NCBI GenBank assembly: GCA_013178225.1
Contig: JABLXE010000003.1
Location: forward strand, 248,001-312,000
Reading direction: 5' to 3'
Length of the DNA stretch: 64,000 nucleotides
Source: Methanotrichaceae archaeon
GTDB taxonomy: Archaea > Halobacteriota > Methanosarcinia > Methanotrichales > Methanotrichaceae
Part shown: positions 33,675-42,126 of the stretch, in pieces
How the letters are laid out: each line of letters starts with the position of its first letter
How positions within the stretch are numbered: the first letter of the stretch is position 1
Notes under the pieces: generated by a model
What the model was told of the DNA's origin: nothing
The model's database searches: none
What the model saw: only the letters and a program-made list of their open reading frames with translations
Translations under genes and position numbers: made by a program

Positions 33675-34742
33675 TCAGATCTCTTTTCCGACGCTGAGCA
33701 TCTTGGCGACCATGGGTGCGTAGCCGATCTTCGTCTCCCTGATCTCGCCCAGAGGCATTATCACGTGCAGAGGTCGGTCTTTTATCAGCCCTTCAGCAGA
33801 CAGAGCCCTCAGCTCCTGGTCCATGCGGCTCTTCAACTCGGGATACCCTGTGGACAGGAAGGCGCCGAATATCTCTCCCGGCTGCAGGTAGCTGTAAAGC
33901 GGTGCGCCGATTCTGCGGAAGGCCTGGTAGACTTTAGCCAGATCCTCGCGGTCGTGGCCGTGCCTGATCTTGATATGGTAGAAGGACATAAGCTCGCAGC
34001 AGACCTTCTGCCAGTCGATGTAGGCCTCGCGGGTCAGGAGTCCGCTCTGGAAGAACTTGGTTCGCTTGCCGGAGATGGTGGGCCGGGATATGCCCGTTCT
34101 GCGGGAAAGCTCCAGATCTGAGAGCATGGGATACTTGACGAAGGCGTAAAGCGTCATCTTATCCTTCTCGGTGAGCCTTGAGTCTTCGCTCAAGGGCACT
34201 TTGGGAGGCACAATTTCTTCCGGGAGATCTGACCGGCCAAGATCGAAGATATTGTTGACCGCCAGGGCTGCATCGGCCAGATAGCTGGACACCTGGAAGG
34301 GATAATGATAGAATTCTACGCTCTCGATGAAGTCCTTCTGGTAGTACTCGTCTATCAGGGGCTCGAAGTTGACCTTGAAGTCCGTCAGGCTCTGGGAATA
34401 GAAGCAGGAGACGGAATCGGTGTCGGTAGATACGTGCGATACGCAATTGGGGTAGTTCATCCACTCCAGAAAAGCGCGGGTACCTTTCCTGACGTCGAAG
34501 GGCGCGGCTGGCTTGTACTTCACAAAGACAGCAGTCATGATCTCGGCACCAACCGCCTCGCCAGAGGGAACATTGAGAAGCTTGATCAGCTTCCAGTCTT
34601 TGAACTTTCGTTTGCTTTTGAAGATAGTTGATCGATCCACACCTATATTGGAAGCGAGGTCTATGTCACTAAAACCCGGATATCTGGCAAGACCGTAAAG
34701 AACTAATCTCTCCTTTGATGTTAATTTTAGCTGCATTTGCAA
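33675..34742 (-). CDS. Tandem Lrp-like HTH transcriptional regulator
   Basis: This 355-residue protein is made of two homologous halves. Each starts with an Lrp/AsnC-like helix-turn-helix (LTSKERLVLYGLARYPGFSD at the start, and LTEKDKMTLYAFVKYPMLSD near residue 190), with the recognition-helix segments GVDRSTIFKSKRKF and GISRPTISGKRTKF. An alpha/beta region of about 130 residues follows in each half. Such duplicated regulators occur in Methanosarcinales; ligand and regulon are unknown. A TATA box (CTATAAATAC on the minus strand, about 34758-34767) lies so close to the start that the message is probably leaderless, perhaps from the second Met (MQLKLTSKERL). Confidence 0.78.
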   Translation of the reverse strand: MQMQLKLTSKERLVLYGLARYPGFSDIDLASNIGVDRSTIFKSKRKFKDWKLIKLLNVPSGEAVGAEIMTAVFVKYKPAAPFDVRKGTRAFLEWMNYPNCVSHVSTDTDSVSCFYSQSLTDFKVNFEPLIDEYYQKDFIESVEFYHYPFQVSSYLADAALAVNNIFDLGRSDLPEEIVPPKVPLSEDSRLTEKDKMTLYAFVKYPMLSDLELSRRTGISRPTISGKRTKFFQSGLLTREAYIDWQKVCCELMSFYHIKIRHGHDREDLAKVYQAFRRIGAPLYSYLQPGEIFGAFLSTGYPELKSRMDQELRALSAEGLIKDRPLHVIMPLGEIRETKIGYAPMVAKMLSVGKEI

Positions 34743-34919
34743 TCCATATACTTTTTTAAGTATTTATAGATTGCCTGTTCTAGAGGTCAGTAAGATGGCA
34801 ATTTTGCAACAATTGCAGGACCAAGAGACAAAATTTGGGAGGATTTCGTCCAAGGCCTGGAGATTGAGAAGACCCCTCAGGCATTCAACGCTTCGGATGG
34901 ATATATGCATGCCCCTTTC

Positions 34920-35474
34920 TCAGAGGTCGATGTACTCCTTCCTGGCCACCGAAAAGGGCCTGTCGTGCCCCGGAATCACGATATCCGCCAATTCCATGAT
35001 GCGGTGCATGCTGGACACGGCTAAAGTCCGGTCCACGTGCAGCGCGGGCGGCACGTCTTTTGCGAAGTTGCCAAGTGTGGGCAGGGCATCGCCGGCTATC
35101 ACCACGGTCTCGTCACCTTCCACGACCACCGATACGCTGTCCATAGAGTGACCGGGGGTGTACATGGTCCACACTCCGGGGCAGATGATTTGCCCATCCT
35201 CCGGCAAAAGCAACCTGGCCAGAGAGAAGAGGCGGTTATTTGCACAGTGATCGGGATGATGGTGCGTGTTCACCAGGATATCGATGTCCTTTGGGGAGAG
35301 TTCCATCTCTGCCAGGGCTGCAGCGATCTGACCGCCATCGCCCTCCGCGCCGCTATCCACCACAATCTTCTTCGAGCCGGCCAAAATAAGCGTGACGGAA
35401 GACCTGGCATCGAGTATCTCACCCTCCGGGCCCCGCAGGATGAAGCCGGGTTTGAGAAGCCGAACCTGGGGCAT
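34920..35474 (-). CDS. Metallo-beta-lactamase fold hydrolase
   Basis: This compact 184-residue MBL-fold protein has its metal ligands in order: VNTHHHPDHCANN (HxHxDH, near residue 70), TPGHSMDSVSVVVEG (His near 108), VVIAGDALPT (Asp near 127) and IVIPGHDRPF (His near 170). The set is complete for a two-metal site, and the length suits MBLAC1-like or lactonase-like small hydrolases. The N-terminus VRLLKPGFILRGPEGEILDA is typical of that group. The substrate cannot be told. The purB gene lies upstream on the same strand with 30 bases between. Confidence 0.87.
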   Translation of the reverse strand: MPQVRLLKPGFILRGPEGEILDARSSVTLILAGSKKIVVDSGAEGDGGQIAAALAEMELSPKDIDILVNTHHHPDHCANNRLFSLARLLLPEDGQIICPGVWTMYTPGHSMDSVSVVVEGDETVVIAGDALPTLGNFAKDVPPALHVDRTLAVSSMHRIMELADIVIPGHDRPFSVARKEYIDL

Positions 35475-35504
35475 AAAAATATCTGAGCAGGCCGGTTTGG
35501 CCCC

Positions 35505-36848
35505 TCAGGCCGCGAGTCTCTGCAGCTTTGCGTTCAGCCTCTCCACCTGCGCGACAGCAGTCCCGATGTACTTATGCGGGTCCAGCAGATCGCGGATCTC
35601 CTGAGCAGAGAGGACGCGCGTCACCGCCTGGTTCTCCAGCAGGACCTCTGCCAGCTCTCGCTTCTCCTCAAAGGCCTTCATGGAAGACTGGCGCATTATT
35701 TCATGGGCCTGCTGGCGGCCCACTCCTCGCTTGGCCAGCTCCACCATCACATTTTCGGCCATGTTCAGGCCGTGCAGCATGGTGAGGTTGGCCTCGATGT
35801 TCTCCGGCCGCAGCCGCAGGTTGGACAGGGTGCGAATGGCCAGGGTGATGAGGTGATCGGTGAACACGAAGGCCTCCGGGAACACCACCCGCTCGCAGCT
35901 GCTGTTGGTCAGGTCGCGCTCATCCCACAGCGGCACATTTTCGAGAGCGGGAAGGACCTGAGCTCTGACAATTCTGGCCAGGCCGCAGATCTGCTCCGAC
36001 TTGATGGGATTCCTCTTGTGGGGCATGGTGCTGGACCCGACCTGCTTCTTTCCAAATCCCTCTTCTACCTCTGCAATCTCCGTCCTCTGCAGAGTCCGGA
36101 TCTCGGTGAAGATCTTGTCCAGGGTGGTTGCCACCAGGGCCATCCAGAACACCATCTCCGCGTGTCTATCCCGCTGTACCACCTGGTTGGAGACATCCAC
36201 TTCATTGAGGGCAAGATGTCTCATCACCAGGCTCTGTATCTCCATGCCGCGAGGCCCGTAGGCGGCCTGGGTTCCGACAGCACCGCTGATCTTTCCGACG
36301 GCTGCGCGCGGTCGCAGCTGCTCCAGCCGCTCGATGTGGCGCGCGACTTCCGATGCCCAGATCGCGAAGCGCAACCCGTAGGTGGTGGGGACGGCGATCT
36401 GGCCGTGAGTCCTGCCGGCGCAAACCGTATTCTTGTTGTTTACGGCCATGCCCAGCAGAAGCGCGAGCAGCTTTTTCAGCTTGGGCCCCAGCACATCCAA
36501 CGAAGCCCTGATCTGGAGGCCCGTTGCCGTATCCAGGATGTCGTTAGAGGTGGCACCCAGGTGAATCCACTCTCCCGCAGCGCCTGGACATACCTCCGCC
36601 ATGGCCAGCACTACCGCCATCATATCGTGGCCGATCTCGTCCTCGATCTGCTTTGCCCGCTCCGGGCTGGCCTTTTCGGCCGCCGCTGCAACCTCCGCGG
36701 CAGTTCCCGCCGGGATCAGACCCAGCTCTTCCTCTGCCCAGGACAGCGCCGCTTCCACGCGGAACAAGCAGCGCAGACGGAAATCCTCCTCCCAGATGGT
36801 CTTCATCTCGGGAGTGCCATACCGGAAATCTATGGGATGAATAGCCAT
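35505..36848 (-). CDS. purB: Adenylosuccinate lyase
   Basis: This enzyme acts twice in purine synthesis, releasing fumarate from SAICAR and from adenylosuccinate. At 447 residues it is the usual length. It begins MAIHPIDFRYGTPEMKTIW and carries the superfamily signature GSSTMPHKRNPIKSEQICG near residue 265. The catalytic-region motifs WIHLGATSNDILDTA and AGRTHGQIAVPTTYG are present, as is the C-terminal LDPHKYIGTAVAQVERL. The N-terminal ATG is followed immediately by conserved sequence. PurD is encoded at 59026-60444, but no purine operon is formed. Confidence 0.96.
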   Translation of the reverse strand: MAIHPIDFRYGTPEMKTIWEEDFRLRCLFRVEAALSWAEEELGLIPAGTAAEVAAAAEKASPERAKQIEDEIGHDMMAVVLAMAEVCPGAAGEWIHLGATSNDILDTATGLQIRASLDVLGPKLKKLLALLLGMAVNNKNTVCAGRTHGQIAVPTTYGLRFAIWASEVARHIERLEQLRPRAAVGKISGAVGTQAAYGPRGMEIQSLVMRHLALNEVDVSNQVVQRDRHAEMVFWMALVATTLDKIFTEIRTLQRTEIAEVEEGFGKKQVGSSTMPHKRNPIKSEQICGLARIVRAQVLPALENVPLWDERDLTNSSCERVVFPEAFVFTDHLITLAIRTLSNLRLRPENIEANLTMLHGLNMAENVMVELAKRGVGRQQAHEIMRQSSMKAFEEKRELAEVLLENQAVTRVLSAQEIRDLLDPHKYIGTAVAQVERLNAKLQRLAA

Positions 36849-36984
36849 GAGAGGATGTTTATTTCAATTGGGTTGATGGAGCTTTTGGTTGCCCGTAATG
36901 GAGGTTTTTGGAAAATAACCGGATGGTTCAGGAAAATATCAGAATCGTTAACAAAAGCACTCGCATTTCCCAAAATTCGAGACC

Positions 36985-37125
36985 GGCTTGGAAAAGGATA
37001 ATATAAATAAAGATAGAATGTTTTATCTGGCTATTCTGCCGGAGATTTCTGTGAACTGTCCTGAGAGCCGATCAGGGCATTTTCCGTTCAGCTGCATCCT
37101 TCCCGGTTTCCGATTCCCTGGAAAC
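36985..37125. other. Intergenic region with AT-rich promoter-like sequence
   Basis: Between purB and the small membrane protein the sequence holds an AT-rich block (aatataaataaaga, about 36999-37012) that could serve as a TATA region. No other feature was seen. Confidence 0.25.
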
Positions 37126-37269
37126 TCAAATCACAGCTGCAACCAGGAATATCAGCGCACAGGCCAGCAGGAATAGAAATGATGCGTTTTCCGTAGAGAT
37201 CACTCCAGGGATCGCAGGATCATATCTCGTTGCCAGAGGGTCCTTCTGCACATAATCGTATAACGCCAT
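37126..37269 (-). CDS. Putative 47-residue single-span membrane protein
   Basis: A short frame at ATG 37269, preceded by GGAAA at correct spacing, encodes MALYDYVQKDPLATRYDPAI, then PGVISTENASFLFLLACALI and FLVAAVI. The first 28 residues are polar with several aromatic and proline residues; the last 18 or so form one hydrophobic helix ending at the C-terminus, as in tail-anchored proteins. I do not recognise it. The good start context, tail-anchor layout and genome-like codon choice argue for a real gene. It is too short for most gene finders. Confidence 0.5.
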   Translation of the reverse strand: MALYDYVQKDPLATRYDPAIPGVISTENASFLFLLACALIFLVAAVI

Positions 37270-37534
37270 AGTCGGTTTCCTGTATCGGCAAATCGCTCTT
37301 GGATATGCCGCATTACCTATTCTATTCCGTCTGATTATTTAAGGCTTTTTGCCACAAATTAAGGGAATGATAGATCTCTAAGGATTATATTTTGGATTAT
37401 TGGCTGGCTTTTTCAGTAAAATTGCGCTTGTTTAAAGAATTATATTTACAAATATGATTTTAGCAATTACACCTTTTTTCCTATTATACCTGATACTCGG
37501 CCAGAGGCAATCGTCGGCAATTCAACCATAGAAA

Positions 37535-38350
37535 ATGCCGAAAAAATCTATTAAACATAAGGGAGAAATGGGCTATTTAATGTTTGAATTTCTTTTTCTG
37601 CCCTTTTACCTGGTGATTCTGATCCTGATACTGGCCGTTCCGATAATATTTATATACCTTTTTTTGCGCCTATCCGAAACCGCGTTTGAGCAGGTGGGTT
37701 TCGATCACTGGCACGCGTCTTTGGCCGTATTCGGGTCCGTTTTAGGAAGCCTGGTAGACATACCCTTGAGCACAGTTCCAGTTTCAGCCTATCCGCAGTG
37801 GTACGTCCTTTTAGCCAGTTACCTATCTCAGAATTTCTCCGTCCAGTTTCATCCCGTCTACCTGGCGGTAAACGTCGGAGGCTGCATAATTCCCCTGGCC
37901 ATTTCCACCCATCTGCTGATCCGGGGCCAGGCCTCCGCAAAAAAGGCCCTTCTAGGGATTATCATCGTTGCCGTGATAACTTATTCTGTTGCCATGCCCG
38001 TTCCGCGCGAGGGCATAACCCTGCCCTTCTGGATCTCGCCACTTCTGGCCGCCTTATGCGGCCTAATCCTGGCCGGGGGCTATCGAGGGGCAGCGCCGCT
38101 GGCGTACATCAGCGGCACGCTGGGCACCCTTCTGGGCGCAGATATTCTGATGCTGCTCACCCCCGGCGTTCTTCCGCTGCTCTCGCCGCTGCAGGCCCAG
38201 ATGAAGCCCCTGGTACTATCCATCGGTGGAGCAGGCGTGTTTGACGGCATATTCCTGACCGGAATTATGGCCGTTCTCCTGGCAGCGGGAATAGTCTGTC
38301 TCTTCCGCGGCTCCTGCGAGGAGGTCTCAAAAAGCCAGCCCAGAAAATAG
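37535..38350 (+). CDS. DUF1614 integral membrane protein
   Basis: This 271-residue polytopic membrane protein has about seven or eight hydrophobic segments, beginning FLFLPFYLVILILILAVPII. It shows the DUF1614 features: FDHWHASLAVFGSVLGSLVD, SLVDIPL, VNVGGCIIPLAISTHLL and GTLLGADIL. The conserved glycine/asparagine and charged residues within helices suggest transport or a membrane enzyme, but the family has no known function. The first Met is followed by a basic stretch; an internal Met (GEMGYLMFEF) could be the true start. The upstream 265 bases are AT-rich and hold its promoter. Confidence 0.83.
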   Translation: MPKKSIKHKGEMGYLMFEFLFLPFYLVILILILAVPIIFIYLFLRLSETAFEQVGFDHWHASLAVFGSVLGSLVDIPLSTVPVSAYPQWYVLLASYLSQNFSVQFHPVYLAVNVGGCIIPLAISTHLLIRGQASAKKALLGIIIVAVITYSVAMPVPREGITLPFWISPLLAALCGLILAGGYRGAAPLAYISGTLGTLLGADILMLLTPGVLPLLSPLQAQMKPLVLSIGGAGVFDGIFLTGIMAVLLAAGIVCLFRGSCEEVSKSQPRK

Positions 38351-38464
38351 CAAAAGGGCAGACCTGGGCTGCAGGATACTGCTAAATCGAGAAGGCCGTT
38401 TTATGAGGGATCAAGTCCTCTACGGGAACCGGCCTCTACGGACGGCCAATGCCCCCCCCAATCC

Positions 38465-38707
38465 TCAAATGGTCACTCCTATCAGATTAAGGGCTATTAC
38501 CAGCACTGCCCCCAGCACCCCGCCAAGCGCGCAGATGATTATCACCAGCCAGCTATATCCGATCCCCAGTCCGGCAAATGTATTGGCCAGGAAGAGAATT
38601 AACAATCCCACCACGGCATTAATGGCAAAGTTTTTGAGGGAGCGGAGAACCAGGACAGCCCCAAATATGATTACGATTATAAGCAGCAACAGGCCTAGCT
38701 CGATCAT
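38465..38707 (-). CDS. BofA-family (pro-sigmaK processing inhibitor-like) membrane protein
   Basis: This 80-residue protein has three hydrophobic helices, beginning MIELGLLLLIIVIIFGAVLV. It carries the BofA family pattern LRSLKNFAINAVVGLLILFL (loop with conserved Lys/Asn) and a glycine-rich last helix (WLVIIICALGGVLGAVLVIA). BofA in Bacillus regulates an intramembrane protease during sporulation, but archaeal members have no known role. It starts 39 bases after the stop of the large symporter-like sensor on the same strand and could be the fourth gene of that operon. Confidence 0.85.
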   Translation of the reverse strand: MIELGLLLLIIVIIFGAVLVLRSLKNFAINAVVGLLILFLANTFAGLGIGYSWLVIIICALGGVLGAVLVIALNLIGVTI

Positions 38708-38746
38708 GGCCTATAGCTATGGAAAAATCTCCTATTAAAAGGATCT

Positions 38747-41700
38747 TCAGACCTCAAAGGGCTCAAGCTCGCTCTTGAGCCTGTGAAGCTCTTTGGTGTC
38801 CAGCGACAGGGGATCGATATGAACCAGCATTATGGCATCTTTTATGGCTATTTCATCCCTCTGAGATTGGATGAACCTGAGCACAGTCTCATAGTTGCTC
38901 TGAGTTATCAGATAGCCTAAACCCTCCAGCAGGATGACCGGGTAGTTGGCCCGGCTCAGGAACTCGGAGATCATGCTGGACAGCCGGGGGAAGTTGGTCG
39001 GATCGACCGTTCGAAATCCCGGCTCGCTCTTCTGGGTGAGCCAGATGACCGTCTTCTGGGAGATGCCGTAGCGCTCGAAAAGGGTATCGGGATTGTAGCG
39101 GCTGATGCAAAGGCCATCCATGCCGTGGTTTACCAGCTCAGCGTAAAGCTCCATGCTCTTGCTGGGCTTGGTCTCCTCCACCACGTAAGTCGTCCCTGGA
39201 ACCAACAAGACCTCATAGCGGCTCCGTCCGTAGCTCTTCATCAGGTTTGCCACCGATGCACCAAGATCGAACTCCTGGTCGTGCTTCTTGATGATCCGGG
39301 CCAGCCTTCTAATCGCCACGAAGAAGGCACGACGGCTGAGCACAATGCTCGCGTCCACTCTGAGGTTTGGCGAGGGAGACCTCACGGCATCTCGCATATC
39401 GGGCTCACAGCTGGCCTCTGGAGATTCATCAGACGGCCGCTTCTGTCCTGCCTCTTCGAAGAAGCCGCCGGCGGAGATCAGGTCATTAGCCTCATCGATG
39501 ACGTCTCTCTTTACGGCCTCGTCGAGCCGGGAGAGCATGGTCTGTGAGAAGACCGAGAATAGATAGTAAGACAGCGGTCCCAGAGTAAATATCAGCTCTC
39601 TGGCCTCGGCAATTTCGCCCTTTAGATCGATGTGCACGAATTCGTGTCGCTCCGCCAGAACGAGCCTGGATTTGCGGGCTAAGAGCTCAATTTCGTAGAC
39701 GAAGTCCAGCACCTCTTTTTCCGGAACCAGGGTCTGATTGGCTTTCACCAGCATCTCGATATTGTCCAGCAGCACCAGGCTGTTCTTGCTGGATTCGACG
39801 AATGATTTCAAAGTCATAAACAAGAGCGGCAGGTTGGTTGGAGAGATATAATGATCCTTTCCCCGCTCCCGGCCGAGCACGATTATCGGAGTTTCCTTAA
39901 AACCCCATCTGCTGCGAACTTCATCCGGGTCCAGATGAGTGACGCACAGCCCCTCTACACCATGAGTTATCTGATCGGTGAATACCTCATACCCTTTCTC
40001 CGGAACTATGAAGATATGTCCGGGTGGCAGATCGTATGTAGCCTCTGTGGCTACAGCCGCTTCAACTACCGGCCTCACAGGAACGCTATCCTCAACGATC
40101 ATCCTGGTGGTCGATGAGCCCACCGAACCGGTCAGGACCCTCTCGAACGCGTTCCACAGTTCTAAAAGCTGCTTGCCATCGATCGTCTCCCGGTCGGTGC
40201 CGAGACGGGCCAGTTCCGCATCCACCAGAAATGTCGCCCTGTCCTGGCCCACGTAAAGTGCCAGGGTTGACTCAAGCTCTGCCACGGTTCCCATTTGAGC
40301 GATGCTCATTTTGGCCGGTTTCAAAGACTTCCCTTGATAGATGTCCACGAAGGCTTCTGCCTGGGCTTCTTCTTCCGGGCTGGGCTTATACAGGAGCGAG
40401 ACCAGCACGAAGAGGCTGGCGTTGACCAGAAGGCTCCAGAATAAAGAGTGCGTCCATATGTCCAGCTGCGAGCCTAAGAGGGCGGTGGGCTTGAAAACCG
40501 TGAGGCCGGCCGGCCCGTTCTTCACCAGACCCTCGTAAAGCCAGCTTCCCTCGCTGGCCAGTGCCGGTATTAATGCCGTGTAAATCCAGAGGAATAGTCC
40601 CGAGACCAGTCCGGCCACAGCTCCCAGACGGTTGCCTTTCTTCCAGTAGAGGCCGCCTAAAGCCGCAGGCGCAAGCTGACTTACAGCCAGGAAGGAGACA
40701 ATGCCGATCGATGCCAGGATGTCGTAGGCCACCAGGCGGGAATAGAGGTAGCCGAGCATCACCACCAGGAGTATGTTGAGCCGCTTCATATTGATGAGGG
40801 TAGCCGGAAGGTTCTTTCCCTTACCGATTTTTCTCAGCAGGTACGGCAGCTCCAGGTTGTTGAGCATCATTCCTCCGACGGCCACGGACTCGACCATTAT
40901 CATGGCGGTTGCGGCAGAAAAGCCGCCTATAAAGACCAGACCGGCCAGCAGGTTCTGACCGTGACTCTCGGGAATGGATATTACGTAGGCATCCGCCAGC
41001 CCGGGAGTCTTCAAGAGGACGCCAGCAAAGGCAATGGCCGGGACGAACAGGTTTATGAGCAGCATGTAGAGGGGAAAGAGCCACATGGCCTTTTTCAGCT
41101 GTTTTTCTTCGGCGTTCTCCACCACGGTGACGTGGAACTGTCTGGGGAGAAGAAGCACTGCGAAGAAGGATATGAGGGTGAGCGAGAACCACAGGGTGAA
41201 ATCCACATCTGTCAGCTCCAGATATTGGGGAGCTTGAGATATCTGGTCCAGGATTACATGGTATCCTCCGAACATTCCATAGACCACGTAGACTCCCACC
41301 AGCAGAAAAGCCGCCAGCTTCACCACCGACTCGAAGGCCACGACGAGGATCAGGCCCTCGTGGTGCTCCATCGGGTCCATGTGTCTGGCCCCGAAAATTA
41401 CCGCGAAGACCCCCAGGAGCAGGGCCACGATCAACCTGCGCGTTCCGTCGACTCCGAACAGCAATGTGTGTCCGGATAGAACATCCAGTGAGATGGATAT
41501 GGCTATAAGCTGCAGTGCCACGTAGGGTGTGACCATGACCAGGCTCAGAACCGCAACCAGTGCGCCGATTACGTAGCTGCTTCCATACCGATAGCTTATG
41601 AAATCGCTAATCGAGCACAGACGGTACTCTTTTGAGACACGAATCATTTTCCTGATCAGGACCCAGCCCAAGGTCATGGCCAGGACAGGACCGATGTAAA

Positions 41701-41914
41701 TGGGCAAGAACTCGAGGCCGGTCGTGGCCGCCCGGCCTATGGAACCGTAATACGTCCAGGCGCTGACGTAGACGCATAGAGATAAAGCATAAACATAAGG
41801 GTTTTGCACAATGCTCCGGCCTTCCAGCCCGCGACGGACGGCATACTGAGCTATTCCGAACAGGAGCAAAAGATACAGCACCATCACGACGATTGCGAGC
41901 TGCGGGCTGATCAA
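38747..41914 (-). CDS. Solute:sodium symporter-like sensor with STAC-like region and two DUF835 domains
   Basis: This 1055-residue protein starts with an SLC5/SSS transporter-like membrane domain of about 12-13 helices (residues 1-500), including ALSLCVYVSAWTYYGSIGRA and AGLVFIGGFSAATAMIMVES. Residues about 520-610 match the STAC linker known from CbrA-type sensor kinases (EAFVDIYQGKS then AFERVLTGSVGSSTTRMIVE). No histidine-kinase domain follows. Instead there are two DUF835 domains (about 620-765 and 900-1055). Each has a GLC(V/I)(T/S) strand after a GYEVF- or TYVVEE-type start and an LLD/LLEG Walker-B-like strand (VLLDNIEMLVKANQTL, VILLEGLGYLITQSNY). The start overlaps the stop of the small membrane protein by 4 bases. 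The inferred role is a substrate-responsive membrane sensor. Confidence 0.88.
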   Translation of the reverse strand: MISPQLAIVVMVLYLLLLFGIAQYAVRRGLEGRSIVQNPYVYALSLCVYVSAWTYYGSIGRAATTGLEFLPIYIGPVLAMTLGWVLIRKMIRVSKEYRLCSISDFISYRYGSSYVIGALVAVLSLVMVTPYVALQLIAISISLDVLSGHTLLFGVDGTRRLIVALLLGVFAVIFGARHMDPMEHHEGLILVVAFESVVKLAAFLLVGVYVVYGMFGGYHVILDQISQAPQYLELTDVDFTLWFSLTLISFFAVLLLPRQFHVTVVENAEEKQLKKAMWLFPLYMLLINLFVPAIAFAGVLLKTPGLADAYVISIPESHGQNLLAGLVFIGGFSAATAMIMVESVAVGGMMLNNLELPYLLRKIGKGKNLPATLINMKRLNILLVVMLGYLYSRLVAYDILASIGIVSFLAVSQLAPAALGGLYWKKGNRLGAVAGLVSGLFLWIYTALIPALASEGSWLYEGLVKNGPAGLTVFKPTALLGSQLDIWTHSLFWSLLVNASLFVLVSLLYKPSPEEEAQAEAFVDIYQGKSLKPAKMSIAQMGTVAELESTLALYVGQDRATFLVDAELARLGTDRETIDGKQLLELWNAFERVLTGSVGSSTTRMIVEDSVPVRPVVEAAVATEATYDLPPGHIFIVPEKGYEVFTDQITHGVEGLCVTHLDPDEVRSRWGFKETPIIVLGRERGKDHYISPTNLPLLFMTLKSFVESSKNSLVLLDNIEMLVKANQTLVPEKEVLDFVYEIELLARKSRLVLAERHEFVHIDLKGEIAEARELIFTLGPLSYYLFSVFSQTMLSRLDEAVKRDVIDEANDLISAGGFFEEAGQKRPSDESPEASCEPDMRDAVRSPSPNLRVDASIVLSRRAFFVAIRRLARIIKKHDQEFDLGASVANLMKSYGRSRYEVLLVPGTTYVVEETKPSKSMELYAELVNHGMDGLCISRYNPDTLFERYGISQKTVIWLTQKSEPGFRTVDPTNFPRLSSMISEFLSRANYPVILLEGLGYLITQSNYETVLRFIQSQRDEIAIKDAIMLVHIDPLSLDTKELHRLKSELEPFEV

Positions 41915-42123
41915 CTCTCAGACCCCCGGTCAAACCAATATAGAATTGCTATGATCAATATCCACACTGCGCTGATATAGGCGAGAACCGTAGGGATGGA
42001 CGCTGCACTCATGCGACCTATTGCCAGGGAGAGGATGGGCCAGTTGAACAGCACTGCTCCTAGGAAGAAGAGGAGAATCCAGAACTCGTCCTGCGAGAAT
42101 AGATCTTTTGGGGAGAGTGCCAT
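41911..42123 (-). CDS. Small two-helix membrane protein, likely accessory subunit of the symporter-like sensor
   Basis: This 70-residue protein has two hydrophobic helices (FWILLFFLGAVLFNWPILSL and TVLAYISAVWILIIAILYWF) with a short polar loop and an acidic tail. It lies between a KaiC-like ATPase gene (3 bases) and the symporter-like sensor (4-base overlap). SSS transporters and CbrA-type sensors in bacteria are often encoded with such short two-helix partners (DUF485, DUF3311 and DUF4212 types), and this is taken as an archaeal counterpart. The sequence itself is too short to assign a family with confidence. Confidence 0.78.
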   Translation of the reverse strand: MALSPKDLFSQDEFWILLFFLGAVLFNWPILSLAIGRMSAASIPTVLAYISAVWILIIAILYWFDRGSES

Positions 42124-42126
42124 GTT

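Noticed and set aside
38403-38738. Plus-strand frame over the BofA-like gene
   Set aside because: The minus-strand product has a recognisable three-helix family pattern; the plus-strand product is a proline- and threonine-rich shadow.
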